A program made the position numbers and the translations under genes. Shown in pieces: positions 5,985 through 12,783 of a stretch of DNA of 12,783 nucleotides (positions within the stretch are counted from its first letter, which is position 1; each line of letters opens with the position of its first letter). This DNA is from Candidatus Hydrogenedentota bacterium (lineage in GTDB: Bacteria > Hydrogenedentota > Hydrogenedentia > Hydrogenedentales > SLHB01). Below the pieces are notes generated by a model. The model was given only the letters and a program-made list of their open reading frames with translations. It did no database searches and had not been told where the DNA came from. Location of the stretch: the NCBI GenBank assembly GCA_013349485.1, contig DUZM01000071.1, positions 1 through 12,783 on the forward strand, in the 5' to 3' direction.

Positions 5985-6005
5985 TGGCGGTGGGTCTTTC
6001 TTTTT
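5962..6005 (+). terminator. Intrinsic terminator (attenuator) upstream of ileS
   Basis: A perfect 14-bp stem (5962-5975 with 5984-5997; GACCCACCGCCAG against its exact complement) closes an 8-nt loop and runs straight into TTTCTTTTT (5997-6005). It is 35 nt before the ileS start codon and downstream of the leader peptide, so it can only act as a conditional stop inside the ileS transcript. Its 5' arm is shared with the antiterminator. Confidence 0.92.
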
Positions 6006-6024
6006 GGATCGAAAAGGATGCCTT

Positions 6025-6031
6025 GAGGAGG
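6025..6031 (+). promoter_or_regulatory. Ribosome binding site fixing the ileS start
   Basis: GAGGAGG, 8 nt before GTG 6040. It favours this GTG over the in-frame TTG at 6004, which lies in the terminator U-tract and has no ribosome site. Confidence 0.85.
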
Positions 6032-6039
6032 TCGCCATC

Positions 6040-9000
6040 GTGAACCATCTTCCAAAGAAGCCCGACTACGTTGAAATGGAGAAACGGATGCAAGCCTTCT
6101 GGCAGACGTCTAACATCTTTGACAAACTGCGCGCCAAGAACCGAGGAAACCGGCCGTTCTCATTTGTGGACGGCCCGATTACGGCGAATAATCCCATGGG
6201 CGTTCACCACGCCCGGGGACGTACGCTGAAGGACGTTTTCCTTCGCTACAAGGCCATGAACGGCCTGGCATGCCACTACCAGAACGGGTTCGATTGCCAA
6301 GGGCTGTGGGTAGAGGTCGAAGTCGAGAAGGCGCTCGGCTATCAAGGAAAACGCGATATTGAGTCTCATGGGTTGGCGGATTTCGCTCGGGCCTGTCGCC
6401 GTCGAGTCAAAGAATACAGTGCCATAATCACCGAGCAATCGAAGCGGCTCGGGCAATGGATGGATTGGGAGCACTCGTACTACACGCACACCGACGAGAA
6501 CATCCTCGGGATCTGGCACTTTCTGAAACGGTGTGATGAGAACGGCTGGCTTTACCGCAAGGCGCTGCCTATGCCCTGGTGTCCTCGGTGCGGCACGAGC
6601 CTCTCCGAGCACGAGATGGGGGGCAGTTACAGGACGTTGACGCATCAGGCCGTGTTCATCCACGTCCCGCTGCGGGATGATTCAAACCGGCATCTCTTGC
6701 TTTGGACAACCACGCCGTGGACGTTGTGCGCGAATGTGGCGGCCGCCGTCCATCCTGCCCTCACGTATGTCGAGGTGCGGTGTCCTGAATGGGACCATTC
6801 ACTCATTCTCTGCGAAGAAGCGCTTGGTGTTCTGGAGCATATACCTCTCCGGAGAATGGCCCAATTCAAAGGGGAAGTGCTGCTCGGGTCGGAGTACGAG
6901 ACGTTCTTCCCCGATTTCCCGGCGCAACGGGGCCTTTCTCACCGCGTCATCCCATGGCAAGAAGTGAGTGCCGAAGAAGGCTCTGGCATCGTGCACATTG
7001 CACCCGGTTGCGGCATGGAGGATTTTGGACTGGCATCTATACATGGCTTGCCGTCGCCGTGCCCCGTGGACGGATTGGGCATCTTCCGAGAGGGTTATGG
7101 CTGGATGACGGGCAAGAATTGCACGGCCGCGGCCGGCGAGATTATCAACGACCTCGACCAACAAGGCAAGCTGCTCCGCGCAGAAGAGCACGCTCACAGC
7201 TATCCGGTTTGTTGGCGGTGTAAGACGGATCTAATCTTCAGGCTTGTCGAAGAGTGGTTTATCCGATGCGACGAGATCCGTCCCCGCTTGATCGAGGCGG
7301 CACGGTCCGTGGAATGGACACCGGTGCACGTTGGCAAGCGCATGGAGGACTGGCTCAACAACATGGGCGATTGGTGTATTTCCCGAAAACGCTACTGGGG
7401 ATTGCCGTTGCCCTTCTATGTATGCCGCGGCTGCAATCATGTGACCGTTGTCGGTTCGCGAGACGAGTTCCGCGCAGTCGCCACGGATTCTGTTGCGGTG
7501 GACCAGTTGTCCGAGTTGCACCGTCCTTGGATCGATGACGTCAAGGTACGATGCGAGCGGTGCGCCGCGGAAGTCCGTCGCGTGCCAGAGGTCGGCGACT
7601 GTTGGCTGGATGCAGGAATTGTTCCGTATTCGACGCTCGGGTACTTCACCGACCGGGACCATTGGGCGAAAGCCTTTCCCGCGGAGTGGGTGTGCGAGAT
7701 GCGCGAGCAAGTCCGGCTCTGGTTCTACTCGATGCTTTTCATGGGAGTAACCATTAGTGGCCGTTCGCCGTATAGGAAAGTGTTGGCCTATGAGCGGGTC
7801 GTGGCCGAAGACGGCTCGATGTTCTCGAAAACCGGCCATATGATCCACTTCGACGAGGCCGTAGAGGCCCTTGGCGCTGACCCTATGCGATACCTTTACT
7901 GCAGCCAGCCCGTCTGGGCGGACTTGCGCTTCGGCTATGCGCTTGTCGATCACATCCGCAGAAAACTCGACGACTTGTGGAACATCGCGGTATTCTTCAC
8001 TACGTACGCTCATATTGACAAAGTCGAGCTGCCCGCGCAGGTTGCTGGCGGGGCGCGGCACGTGACCGACCGCTGGTTGTTCGCCAGAACCGCCCAGATG
8101 CTCGACGACGTGACGGCCTCCTACGACCGCTGGGATACGCCGGCTGTGCTTCGGGCCACAGAGATCTACATCGACGACGTGTCGAACTGGTACGTACGCG
8201 TGAATCGGCGGCGTTTCTGGCGAAACGCGTATGAGGCGGACAAACAAGCGTGCTATTCGGCGATGCTAACCGCCATTGAATCCGTTGCGGCGGCGCTTGC
8301 CCCCGTCACGCCTCACCTGTGCGAGGAGTTATGGCAACGCACGACCCGTATCTTCCGCCGGACTGCTCCCGACTCCGTGCATCTCGCCTCATGGCCCCGC
8401 GTCCCGGATCCGTGGCGAAACACGGAACTTCTGGAACAAACCGTATTCGTACGCCACGTGATCAGTCTCTCCCGGAACCTTCGCGAGCAAACTCAGCTTC
8501 GCGTTCGCCAACCCGTGAAAGCGCTTTACGTGGTATGCGACGTACGCAAACGGCGTCCGCTGAAGGAACACGAACAAGTCATCATGGCCGAACTCAATGT
8601 GAAGCAACTCATATTACTAGATTCTGAAACCCCGCTTGAAGATGCCGCACTTAGACTGGATTTGCGGGAAGCAGGTCCTGTGCTCCGAGAGGATGTAGGA
8701 CGTCTCAGGTCGACCCTCGAGGGGCTTAACGACGAGGCTATGGGTGCGCTCGTGCGTGCGCACAAGCGCGGCGAAACTATCAGCGTCCCGGGTTACGAAA
8801 CACCACTGCCAGCCCGGATTTTCCAGGTCAAGAGACTGCCCAGACCCCATCTGGCCGCGACGCGTGAGGGGGACGTATATATCGCGGTCGACACTACACT
8901 CACAGAGGAATTGGTGCAGGAAGGGGCGGCTCGCGATTTCGTCCGGCGCGTGCAAGTCCTCCGCAGGGATTTGGGACTGGACGTCCAAGATCGAATTATG

Positions 9001-9186
9001 ATTAGGGTGGCCACCGACGAGCGGCTTGCAGCGGCACTGTTGCGCCACCGGGACTATATCCTTGCGGAGACGCTTGCGGACGAAATGTGCGTAAACGCGC
9101 CCGCCCAAAACAACTGGGTGCAATGGGAACTTGACGGTGAACCCGCCCGCGTCGCGGTGGTCAGAACGAACGTGACAAGCACGTGA
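6040..9186 (+). CDS. ileS: Isoleucyl-tRNA synthetase (divergent class I IleRS)
   Basis: Charges tRNA(Ile) with isoleucine in the cytoplasm. The 1048 residues show the IleRS/ValRS order of parts. HIGH region: PMGVHHARGRTLKD (52-65). First zinc pair: CPRC (181-184). CP1 editing domain from TTTPWTLCANVAAAVHP (223-239) to GSGIVHIAPGCGMEDF (314-329). Then CWRC (391-394), DWLNNMGDWCISRKRYWGLPLP (437-458, the conserved W-CISR-R-WG block), further CxxC pairs at 462-465 and 505-508, and GDCWLDAG (519-526). The KMSKS loop is replaced by MFSKT (594-598), keeping the second lysine. FDEAVEALGADPMRYLY follows; an anticodon-binding domain lies near 690-850 and a C-terminal domain after. These variants match a divergent IleRS-like clade often annotated only as class I tRNA ligase. 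The Ile-codon leader upstream argues that the substrate really is isoleucine. Confidence 0.92.
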   Translation: MNHLPKKPDYVEMEKRMQAFWQTSNIFDKLRAKNRGNRPFSFVDGPITANNPMGVHHARGRTLKDVFLRYKAMNGLACHYQNGFDCQGLWVEVEVEKALGYQGKRDIESHGLADFARACRRRVKEYSAIITEQSKRLGQWMDWEHSYYTHTDENILGIWHFLKRCDENGWLYRKALPMPWCPRCGTSLSEHEMGGSYRTLTHQAVFIHVPLRDDSNRHLLLWTTTPWTLCANVAAAVHPALTYVEVRCPEWDHSLILCEEALGVLEHIPLRRMAQFKGEVLLGSEYETFFPDFPAQRGLSHRVIPWQEVSAEEGSGIVHIAPGCGMEDFGLASIHGLPSPCPVDGLGIFREGYGWMTGKNCTAAAGEIINDLDQQGKLLRAEEHAHSYPVCWRCKTDLIFRLVEEWFIRCDEIRPRLIEAARSVEWTPVHVGKRMEDWLNNMGDWCISRKRYWGLPLPFYVCRGCNHVTVVGSRDEFRAVATDSVAVDQLSELHRPWIDDVKVRCERCAAEVRRVPEVGDCWLDAGIVPYSTLGYFTDRDHWAKAFPAEWVCEMREQVRLWFYSMLFMGVTISGRSPYRKVLAYERVVAEDGSMFSKTGHMIHFDEAVEALGADPMRYLYCSQPVWADLRFGYALVDHIRRKLDDLWNIAVFFTTYAHIDKVELPAQVAGGARHVTDRWLFARTAQMLDDVTASYDRWDTPAVLRATEIYIDDVSNWYVRVNRRRFWRNAYEADKQACYSAMLTAIESVAAALAPVTPHLCEELWQRTTRIFRRTAPDSVHLASWPRVPDPWRNTELLEQTVFVRHVISLSRNLREQTQLRVRQPVKALYVVCDVRKRRPLKEHEQVIMAELNVKQLILLDSETPLEDAALRLDLREAGPVLREDVGRLRSTLEGLNDEAMGALVRAHKRGETISVPGYETPLPARIFQVKRLPRPHLAATREGDVYIAVDTTLTEELVQEGAARDFVRRVQVLRRDLGLDVQDRIMIRVATDERLAAALLRHRDYILAETLADEMCVNAPAQNNWVQWELDGEPARVAVVRTNVTST

Positions 9187-9272
9187 GAGAAATTGGTTCA
9201 CGCACAGAACGCGGGACGCGCAAGACCGCCACGTTGCTCACATTCAGCAAACGCATTGCGTCCGGCGAGGTG

Positions 9273-9281
9273 TGATATGAT
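9273..9281 (+). promoter_or_regulatory. Possible extended -10 promoter of the GH29-like gene
   Basis: TGATATGAT: a TGn extension on TATGAT (9276-9281). No -35 at proper spacing was found (TTGCGT at 9256-9261 is only 14 nt away). Initiation near 9288 leaves about 50 nt before the ATG at 9339. No terminator was found between ileS and this site. Confidence 0.4.
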
Positions 9282-9338
9282 GAATTCGCGGTGCTTCTTC
9301 ACGCGAATGACGGGAATCAACGGGAAAAGGGTACGACC

Positions 9339-11516
9339 ATGGAAAGATCGTTCTCGATTCGCCTGACGAGCCGTCGGCTCGTTGCTCTGACTCTAGCGCT
9401 CGTCGTGTCTTCGTGGGCCGTTGCTCATGAACGGCGGGTGAATACGTGGCTCGTCTGCGGGGCTTTTGAGAGTTCTTGCCGCGCGGAATTCGAGCGCGAC
9501 CTCATCGACGAAGCCAACGTCCGGCCGACGCCCGGTGTGGCTTCATGCGGCAAACCGTGGCGCTACTGCGACGATCGGCTCTATTGCCGGAATCTGGACG
9601 ATTATGTGGACTTGTACACGTTCTTCGGTAAGGTGCGTTCGGGAAGTCCAGGCGAACCCACCACCATGCGCGCAGCCTATGCCCACACCTATGTGTGGAG
9701 CCCGGAGAGGCAAGCTATCAAGCTGTTGATCGGGTCGAGCGACGGCTACAGGCTTTGGGTCAACGGCAAGCTCCGCCACACGGCGTTCCACATGACGCGG
9801 TTGCCGTTCCGCGACCAAGATACCGTTGACGCCCGCCTCGAAGCGGGCTGGAACCGGCTGCTTCTCAAGATTCATAACGGACTCGGAATCTGGGGATTTT
9901 ATGTGAAGTTGGCGGGACAGGACGGAGCACCATTAGAGGATATCGAGTATTCGATCGAATCGCCGGCCGGCCCACTGCGCATCGTCACCACGGAGTTGCC
10001 GAAAGGCTATTGCCGATGGCCCTACGTTTGGCTCGAGATCGGCGGCGTTGTGCCCGAGCCGCGCGTCCCAAGCGCGTCGCCGTACCGCCTGATGGCCAAG
10101 GGCGGTACCCCGCCGTATCGCTGGACCATTCCTCCAGCAAATCACCTGCCGCCAGGAATCTACCTCGATGGCGATCAGGGCGAAATTCTCGGCGTTTGCG
10201 GCAACGTGGCCGGCGAGTACGCGTTTACGATTCAAGTTTCCGATGCGGAAGGAAACGCTACGGCCAATACACTGTCGATTGCCGTGAAAGAACGTCCCGA
10301 TAGGTGGTTCGAGGAAGCCAGAATCGGCGGATTGATACATGGCGGCGCCGGGTACGATCCCCCGCATGGCGATCCCGAGTTGCAGGCCGAGCTGATGGTT
10401 CGCGAAGGATATGCGTGGGCGGCCCAGACCACCGCCTGGCACCTCGTCAAAGAGACCTGGGACTACTATGCCGGCGCCGAAAAAGACCCGGGGAATGCCG
10501 TTGCAGGGCGCGTCCCCGAGCAGCTCAGCGGTCATCAAGACGTCAGCGAGTATGTGAAGGCATTTCGTGAACACGGCATCCGGTTTGGCAGCTACGTGGG
10601 CTTGCCCGATCCGTGGCCGACGGTCTTTGATCCCGAGACGAAGGATTACGGCAACTGGCCGCTGTTCATTCACGCGCTTCATAGCCACCTCGAGGCGATG
10701 GCCGTCGATTACGAGCCGGCCCTGCTCTGGCTTGACGGTGCGCGCGGTCTCTACGGCGGAAGCCAGTATTGGTGTTTCGACGCCTTGTACAGCGTGGTCA
10801 AGACAATCGCGCCCGAATGCCTGCTCATCCCCAATTCGCGCGACGACTACAACGTCGGCGACGCCGATATCATTTCCTGGGAAGGTAACAACGACACCGA
10901 GGCCTACTGGTCCCGCTGGCCAACCGGGCAATCCGGACTCAATCCCAAGCCTATGCCGGTGGAAACGTGGCGCTACCCGTTCCCGTGGAAGGACTGGGAG
11001 GGTACCGTGCGGATGGAATACCGCAAACCGGGCGAACCGGATTACATGGATTGGGAGGAATGGGCTCGGGTGATCGTCAGCCTTGTGGCCGAGGGGTACG
11101 TTTGTGACCTGGACCACTCGTTCAGCAACGGCCGCGAGCAAATGCACCAGAAACTGGGCGACTGGCTGTTCCCGCGACTCGACGCCATCGTCGGGACGTA
11201 TCCCGGACCCCTGGATGACGCCGACTGGGGCTACGATGTCGTCCGAAACGACACAATCTATCTGCACATCATGAAGAACGCCCGCGGAAAAGTCGGCATC
11301 GAGGGCAAGGAGACCATAACCGTGGGGCCGGTTACCGGGAGAATCAAACGGGTTGCATTATTTCCCGACGGCACGACGCTCGCGTACGAGAGCGCAGATG
11401 GCCGAGTCACTATCTCCCTCGCCGGCGTTACCCCCGATCCGGTTTCAACAATTATCGCAATCGAAGTCCTCGGAACGACGGAGTCTGGAGGTCCGTTACG
11501 CACTTCGGATTATTGA
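9339..11516 (+). CDS. Secreted GH29-like (alpha-L-fucosidase family) multidomain protein
   Basis: Probable extracytoplasmic glycan-acting protein. The 725 residues start with a signal peptide (RRLVALTLALVVSSWAVAHE, about 12-31). A beta-sandwich of the PA14/sugar-binding type follows (about 35-195; SSDGYRLWVNGKLRH at 133-147, EAGWNRLLLKIHNG at 168-181), then an Ig/cadherin-like putative-Ig domain (about 245-318; GGTPPYRWTIP, GEYAFTIQVSDAEGN). Residues 322-620 look like a divergent GH29 barrel: WFEEARIGGLIHGG (323-336), FREHGIRFGSYV (409-420), and LLWLDG (462-467), whose D466 fits the catalytic nucleophile. A C-terminal beta-sandwich ends near 712. The usual KHHDGF motif is not recognisable (region reads AAQTTAWHLVKETWDYY, 361-377), so fucosidase specificity should not be assumed. 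ATG 9339 was chosen over GTG 9291 because it starts the signal peptide. It may have its own promoter. Confidence 0.75.
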   Translation: MERSFSIRLTSRRLVALTLALVVSSWAVAHERRVNTWLVCGAFESSCRAEFERDLIDEANVRPTPGVASCGKPWRYCDDRLYCRNLDDYVDLYTFFGKVRSGSPGEPTTMRAAYAHTYVWSPERQAIKLLIGSSDGYRLWVNGKLRHTAFHMTRLPFRDQDTVDARLEAGWNRLLLKIHNGLGIWGFYVKLAGQDGAPLEDIEYSIESPAGPLRIVTTELPKGYCRWPYVWLEIGGVVPEPRVPSASPYRLMAKGGTPPYRWTIPPANHLPPGIYLDGDQGEILGVCGNVAGEYAFTIQVSDAEGNATANTLSIAVKERPDRWFEEARIGGLIHGGAGYDPPHGDPELQAELMVREGYAWAAQTTAWHLVKETWDYYAGAEKDPGNAVAGRVPEQLSGHQDVSEYVKAFREHGIRFGSYVGLPDPWPTVFDPETKDYGNWPLFIHALHSHLEAMAVDYEPALLWLDGARGLYGGSQYWCFDALYSVVKTIAPECLLIPNSRDDYNVGDADIISWEGNNDTEAYWSRWPTGQSGLNPKPMPVETWRYPFPWKDWEGTVRMEYRKPGEPDYMDWEEWARVIVSLVAEGYVCDLDHSFSNGREQMHQKLGDWLFPRLDAIVGTYPGPLDDADWGYDVVRNDTIYLHIMKNARGKVGIEGKETITVGPVTGRIKRVALFPDGTTLAYESADGRVTISLAGVTPDPVSTIIAIEVLGTTESGGPLRTSDY

Positions 11517-11648
11517 GCGGATCGGTCGAACGCCGCACAAGTATCTCGAGCGTTGCAGCTATCTTCTCGCGCGGGAAAGGGCGGGGAAAATAACGATTCT
11601 TCGCTTGCGCCCGGAATGACCTGAACGCTGACTGCCGAAAGCCGCCCC

Positions 11649-11960
11649 CTAATTCAACCGCGTCTTATCCGCGTGTTTACGTTGCGCTTCGCGGAGTTCC
11701 TTGCGGAACTTCTCGTCGCCCAGAGTCCGCCTGAAGACCTCGCGCTTACCCAAGGCGTAATGCATCCGAATGTATTTTATGTCGAGCAGGACGATGAGGA
11801 CCGTTACGATGAACAGAACAAGAAATACCGACCAGTAGATCAACAGTAGAACGAGCGATTTGCGAAGGACCTCCCAGTGGGCGCCCACGACCGCCATAAC
11901 CGCACAGCAGCCCACCGTAATGCCCCCGCACCACCGCCATTTCTTCTGCGTCAACATCAT
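11649..11960 (-). CDS. Small two-helix membrane protein of unknown function
   Basis: I do not recognise this 103-residue protein. Two hydrophobic helices are visible: about 10-26 (WCGGITVGCCAVMAVVG) and about 34-59 (KSLVLLLIYWSVFLVLFIVTVLIVLLD). A strongly charged C-terminal helix follows (about 61-100; KYIRMHYALGKREVFRRTLGDEKFRKELREAQRKH), probably cytoplasmic. ATG 11960 has GGGA about 7 nt upstream; ATG 11957 is an equally possible start. It is convergent with the GH29-like gene and divergent from the response regulator. The 132 nt between its stop and the GH29-like stop contain no convincing terminator. Confidence 0.65.
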   Translation of the reverse strand: MMLTQKKWRWCGGITVGCCAVMAVVGAHWEVLRKSLVLLLIYWSVFLVLFIVTVLIVLLDIKYIRMHYALGKREVFRRTLGDEKFRKELREAQRKHADKTRLN

Positions 11961-12018
11961 GTCGGAATCCCGCTTGCTGTCGTCATGTTCGATCGGGATA
12001 CTACCCCGTACCTAATCC

Positions 12019-12027
12019 ATTCTACCA
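12019..12027 (-). promoter_or_regulatory. Possible extended -10 promoter of the small membrane protein gene
   Basis: On the minus strand TGGTAGAAT (12027 down to 12019), an extended -10 with a 5/6 match to TATAAT. No matching -35. Initiation near 12012 leaves about 50 nt before ATG 11960. Confidence 0.4.
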
Positions 12028-12063
12028 TATGTTTGTCCATACCCGGGTGCTTGAAACCAGTGC

Positions 12064-12081
12064 AATGTGCCATAATGTGCC
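12064..12081 (+). repeat. Direct repeat AATGTGCC, one helical turn apart
   Basis: AATGTGCC at 12064-12071 and again at 12074-12081, i.e. two exact 8-bp copies with 10-bp period, 40 nt before the response regulator start. This geometry fits a dimeric regulator or autoregulatory site, but chance is possible for so short a repeat. Confidence 0.4.
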
Positions 12082-12121
12082 GCAACGGTTCCAGGAACGC
12101 ATTGCCGATAGGAAACGGACG

Positions 12122-12783
12122 ATGCTGGAGAATGTGACGGCGAAAGTGCTGCTCGTGGATCGCGACCCGGCGATTGCGCGCAGCATAATGGCGTACCTCG
12201 AGGAACGGGGGTACGCGGTCGATTGGGTCGACGACGGCGAGAAGGCCTATAACCTGCTCGATAGCGGCCCGTTCGACGTGTTGGTGACGGATTTCCATAT
12301 TCATCGTATCGACGGCATGCGGCTGATGTCCGTTGCCAAGGATCGCAATCCCGAAATCTGCGTGATATTTATCGCCGAGGACCCGGATATCGAACGCGCT
12401 ACCGAGGCGATGCGGCAAGGGGCCTATGACTATCAAACCAAGCCGCTGAACCTGGGCAAACTGGAAGCCGTGATCGAACGGGGCGTGGGCCACCAGCGGC
12501 TGGTGTTCGAGCAGCACGAACTGAAACGGCGTCTTGACGAGCACTACGGATTCGGCAATTTGGTGGGCAAGTCGCGCCAAATGGTCAACATATACAGCGC
12601 GGTGCGCCAAATCGCGCCGACAAAAACCACCGTCCTTATCCAGGGCGAAACCGGCACCGGCAAAGATCTTATTGCGCAGGCCATCCACAACAACAGTCCG
12701 CGGCGCGACGCCCCGTTCGTGAAGCTCAATTGCGCCAGCATCCCCGAGGCGCTGGTCGAGAGCGAGCTGTTCGGGCACGTGGC
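12122..12783 (+). CDS. NtrC-family sigma-54-dependent response regulator, N-terminal 220 codons, cut by window edge
   Basis: Two-component transcription activator that would remodel sigma-54 RNA polymerase using ATP. A receiver domain occupies 6-122: VLLVDRDPAI (9-18), phosphoacceptor D57 in LVTDFHIHRIDGM, and K107 in YQTKPL. A linker leads to an AAA+ domain opening with NLVGKSRQMVNIYSAV (146-161), Walker A GETGTGKD (175-182), and LNCASIPEALVESELFGH (202-219). The sigma-54 GAFTGA loop and the DNA-binding domain lie beyond the edge. ATG 12122 is preceded by AGGA about 9 nt upstream. Two receiver positions are unusual: the second residue of the acidic pair is R14, and the conserved Thr/Ser is A85. 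No sensor kinase is in the window. It is divergent from the small membrane protein gene. A GTG at 12134 is a less likely start. Confidence 0.92.
   Translation, partial: MLENVTAKVLLVDRDPAIARSIMAYLEERGYAVDWVDDGEKAYNLLDSGPFDVLVTDFHIHRIDGMRLMSVAKDRNPEICVIFIAEDPDIERATEAMRQGAYDYQTKPLNLGKLEAVIERGVGHQRLVFEQHELKRRLDEHYGFGNLVGKSRQMVNIYSAVRQIAPTKTTVLIQGETGTGKDLIAQAIHNNSPRRDAPFVKLNCASIPEALVESELFGHV

Noticed and set aside
5780..6005. T-box riboswitch upstream of ileS
   Set aside because: The position and terminator fit, but the T-box consensus (GGTGGNACCGCG with its 7-nt bulge) is absent; TGGT at 5912-5915 lies inside a continuous helix. No convincing specifier loop. The Ile-codon leader explains the structure better.
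5778..6093. Minus-strand open frames of 86 and 95 codons across the ileS leader
   Set aside because: Shadow frames of the attenuator and ileS 5' end; no ribosome sites and no recognisable protein features.
11517..11648. Possible terminator between the GH29-like gene and the small membrane protein gene
   Set aside because: GGGCGG and CCGCCC are about 60 nt apart with no tight stem and no T-tract.
11957..12778. 273-codon minus-strand frame across the response regulator
   Set aside because: Antisense shadow; the plus strand encodes the receiver and AAA+ motifs in one frame.

Overview
The window is GC-rich bacterial chromosome. It has tightly packed genes, mostly with good Shine-Dalgarno sites, and several extended -10 promoters. 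The gene mix combines two class I aminoacyl-tRNA synthetases, a short GspF/PilC-like membrane protein, secreted DUF6807 (PmoA-like) and GH29-like carbohydrate proteins, and a sigma-54-dependent response regulator. This suits an environmental polysaccharide-degrading lineage of the Planctomycetota / Verrucomicrobiota / Hydrogenedentota type. That placement is inferred from gene content only. No tRNA, rRNA, CRISPR array, IS element or phage gene was recognised.

Layout. 1-1316 (-) is the N-terminal 438 codons of argS, which runs off the left edge. 1473-1637 (+) is a 54-residue orphan with its own promoter and a strong ribosome binding site. 3243-1689 (-) is a two-gene overlapping unit: a short GspF/PilC-like protein followed by a membrane-anchored parvulin prolyl isomerase. 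A divergent intergenic region (3244-3441) carries four tandem 14-bp repeats; the last repeat supplies the -35 box of a promoter that should give an almost leaderless mRNA. From it run a GT2 polyprenyl-phosphate glycosyltransferase (3442-4410) and a secreted DUF6807 protein (4425-5618). ileS (6040-9186) lies behind a 260-nt leader. A GH29-like secreted protein (9339-11516), a small membrane protein on the minus strand (11960-11649), and the start of an NtrC-family regulator (12122 to the right edge) complete the window.

The main discovery is the region between the DUF6807 gene and ileS. It contains a sigma-70-like promoter and a 43-codon leader ORF (5803-5934) with five isoleucine codons packed into seven (Ile-Ile-Gly-Ile-Thr-Ile-Ile) and no other Ile. 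It also contains a 17-bp antiterminator helix and an overlapping 14-bp intrinsic terminator with a U-tract, just before the ileS ribosome binding site. This is the full architecture of ribosome-mediated transcription attenuation, applied here to isoleucyl-tRNA synthetase. In the Firmicutes and some other groups ileS is usually controlled by a T-box riboswitch, whose consensus is absent here. The proposed logic is that scarce Ile-tRNA(Ile) stalls the leader ribosome on the Ile codons, the antiterminator forms, and ileS is transcribed. With plentiful charged tRNA the ribosome reaches the stop codon, masks the antiterminator arm, and the terminator stops transcription.
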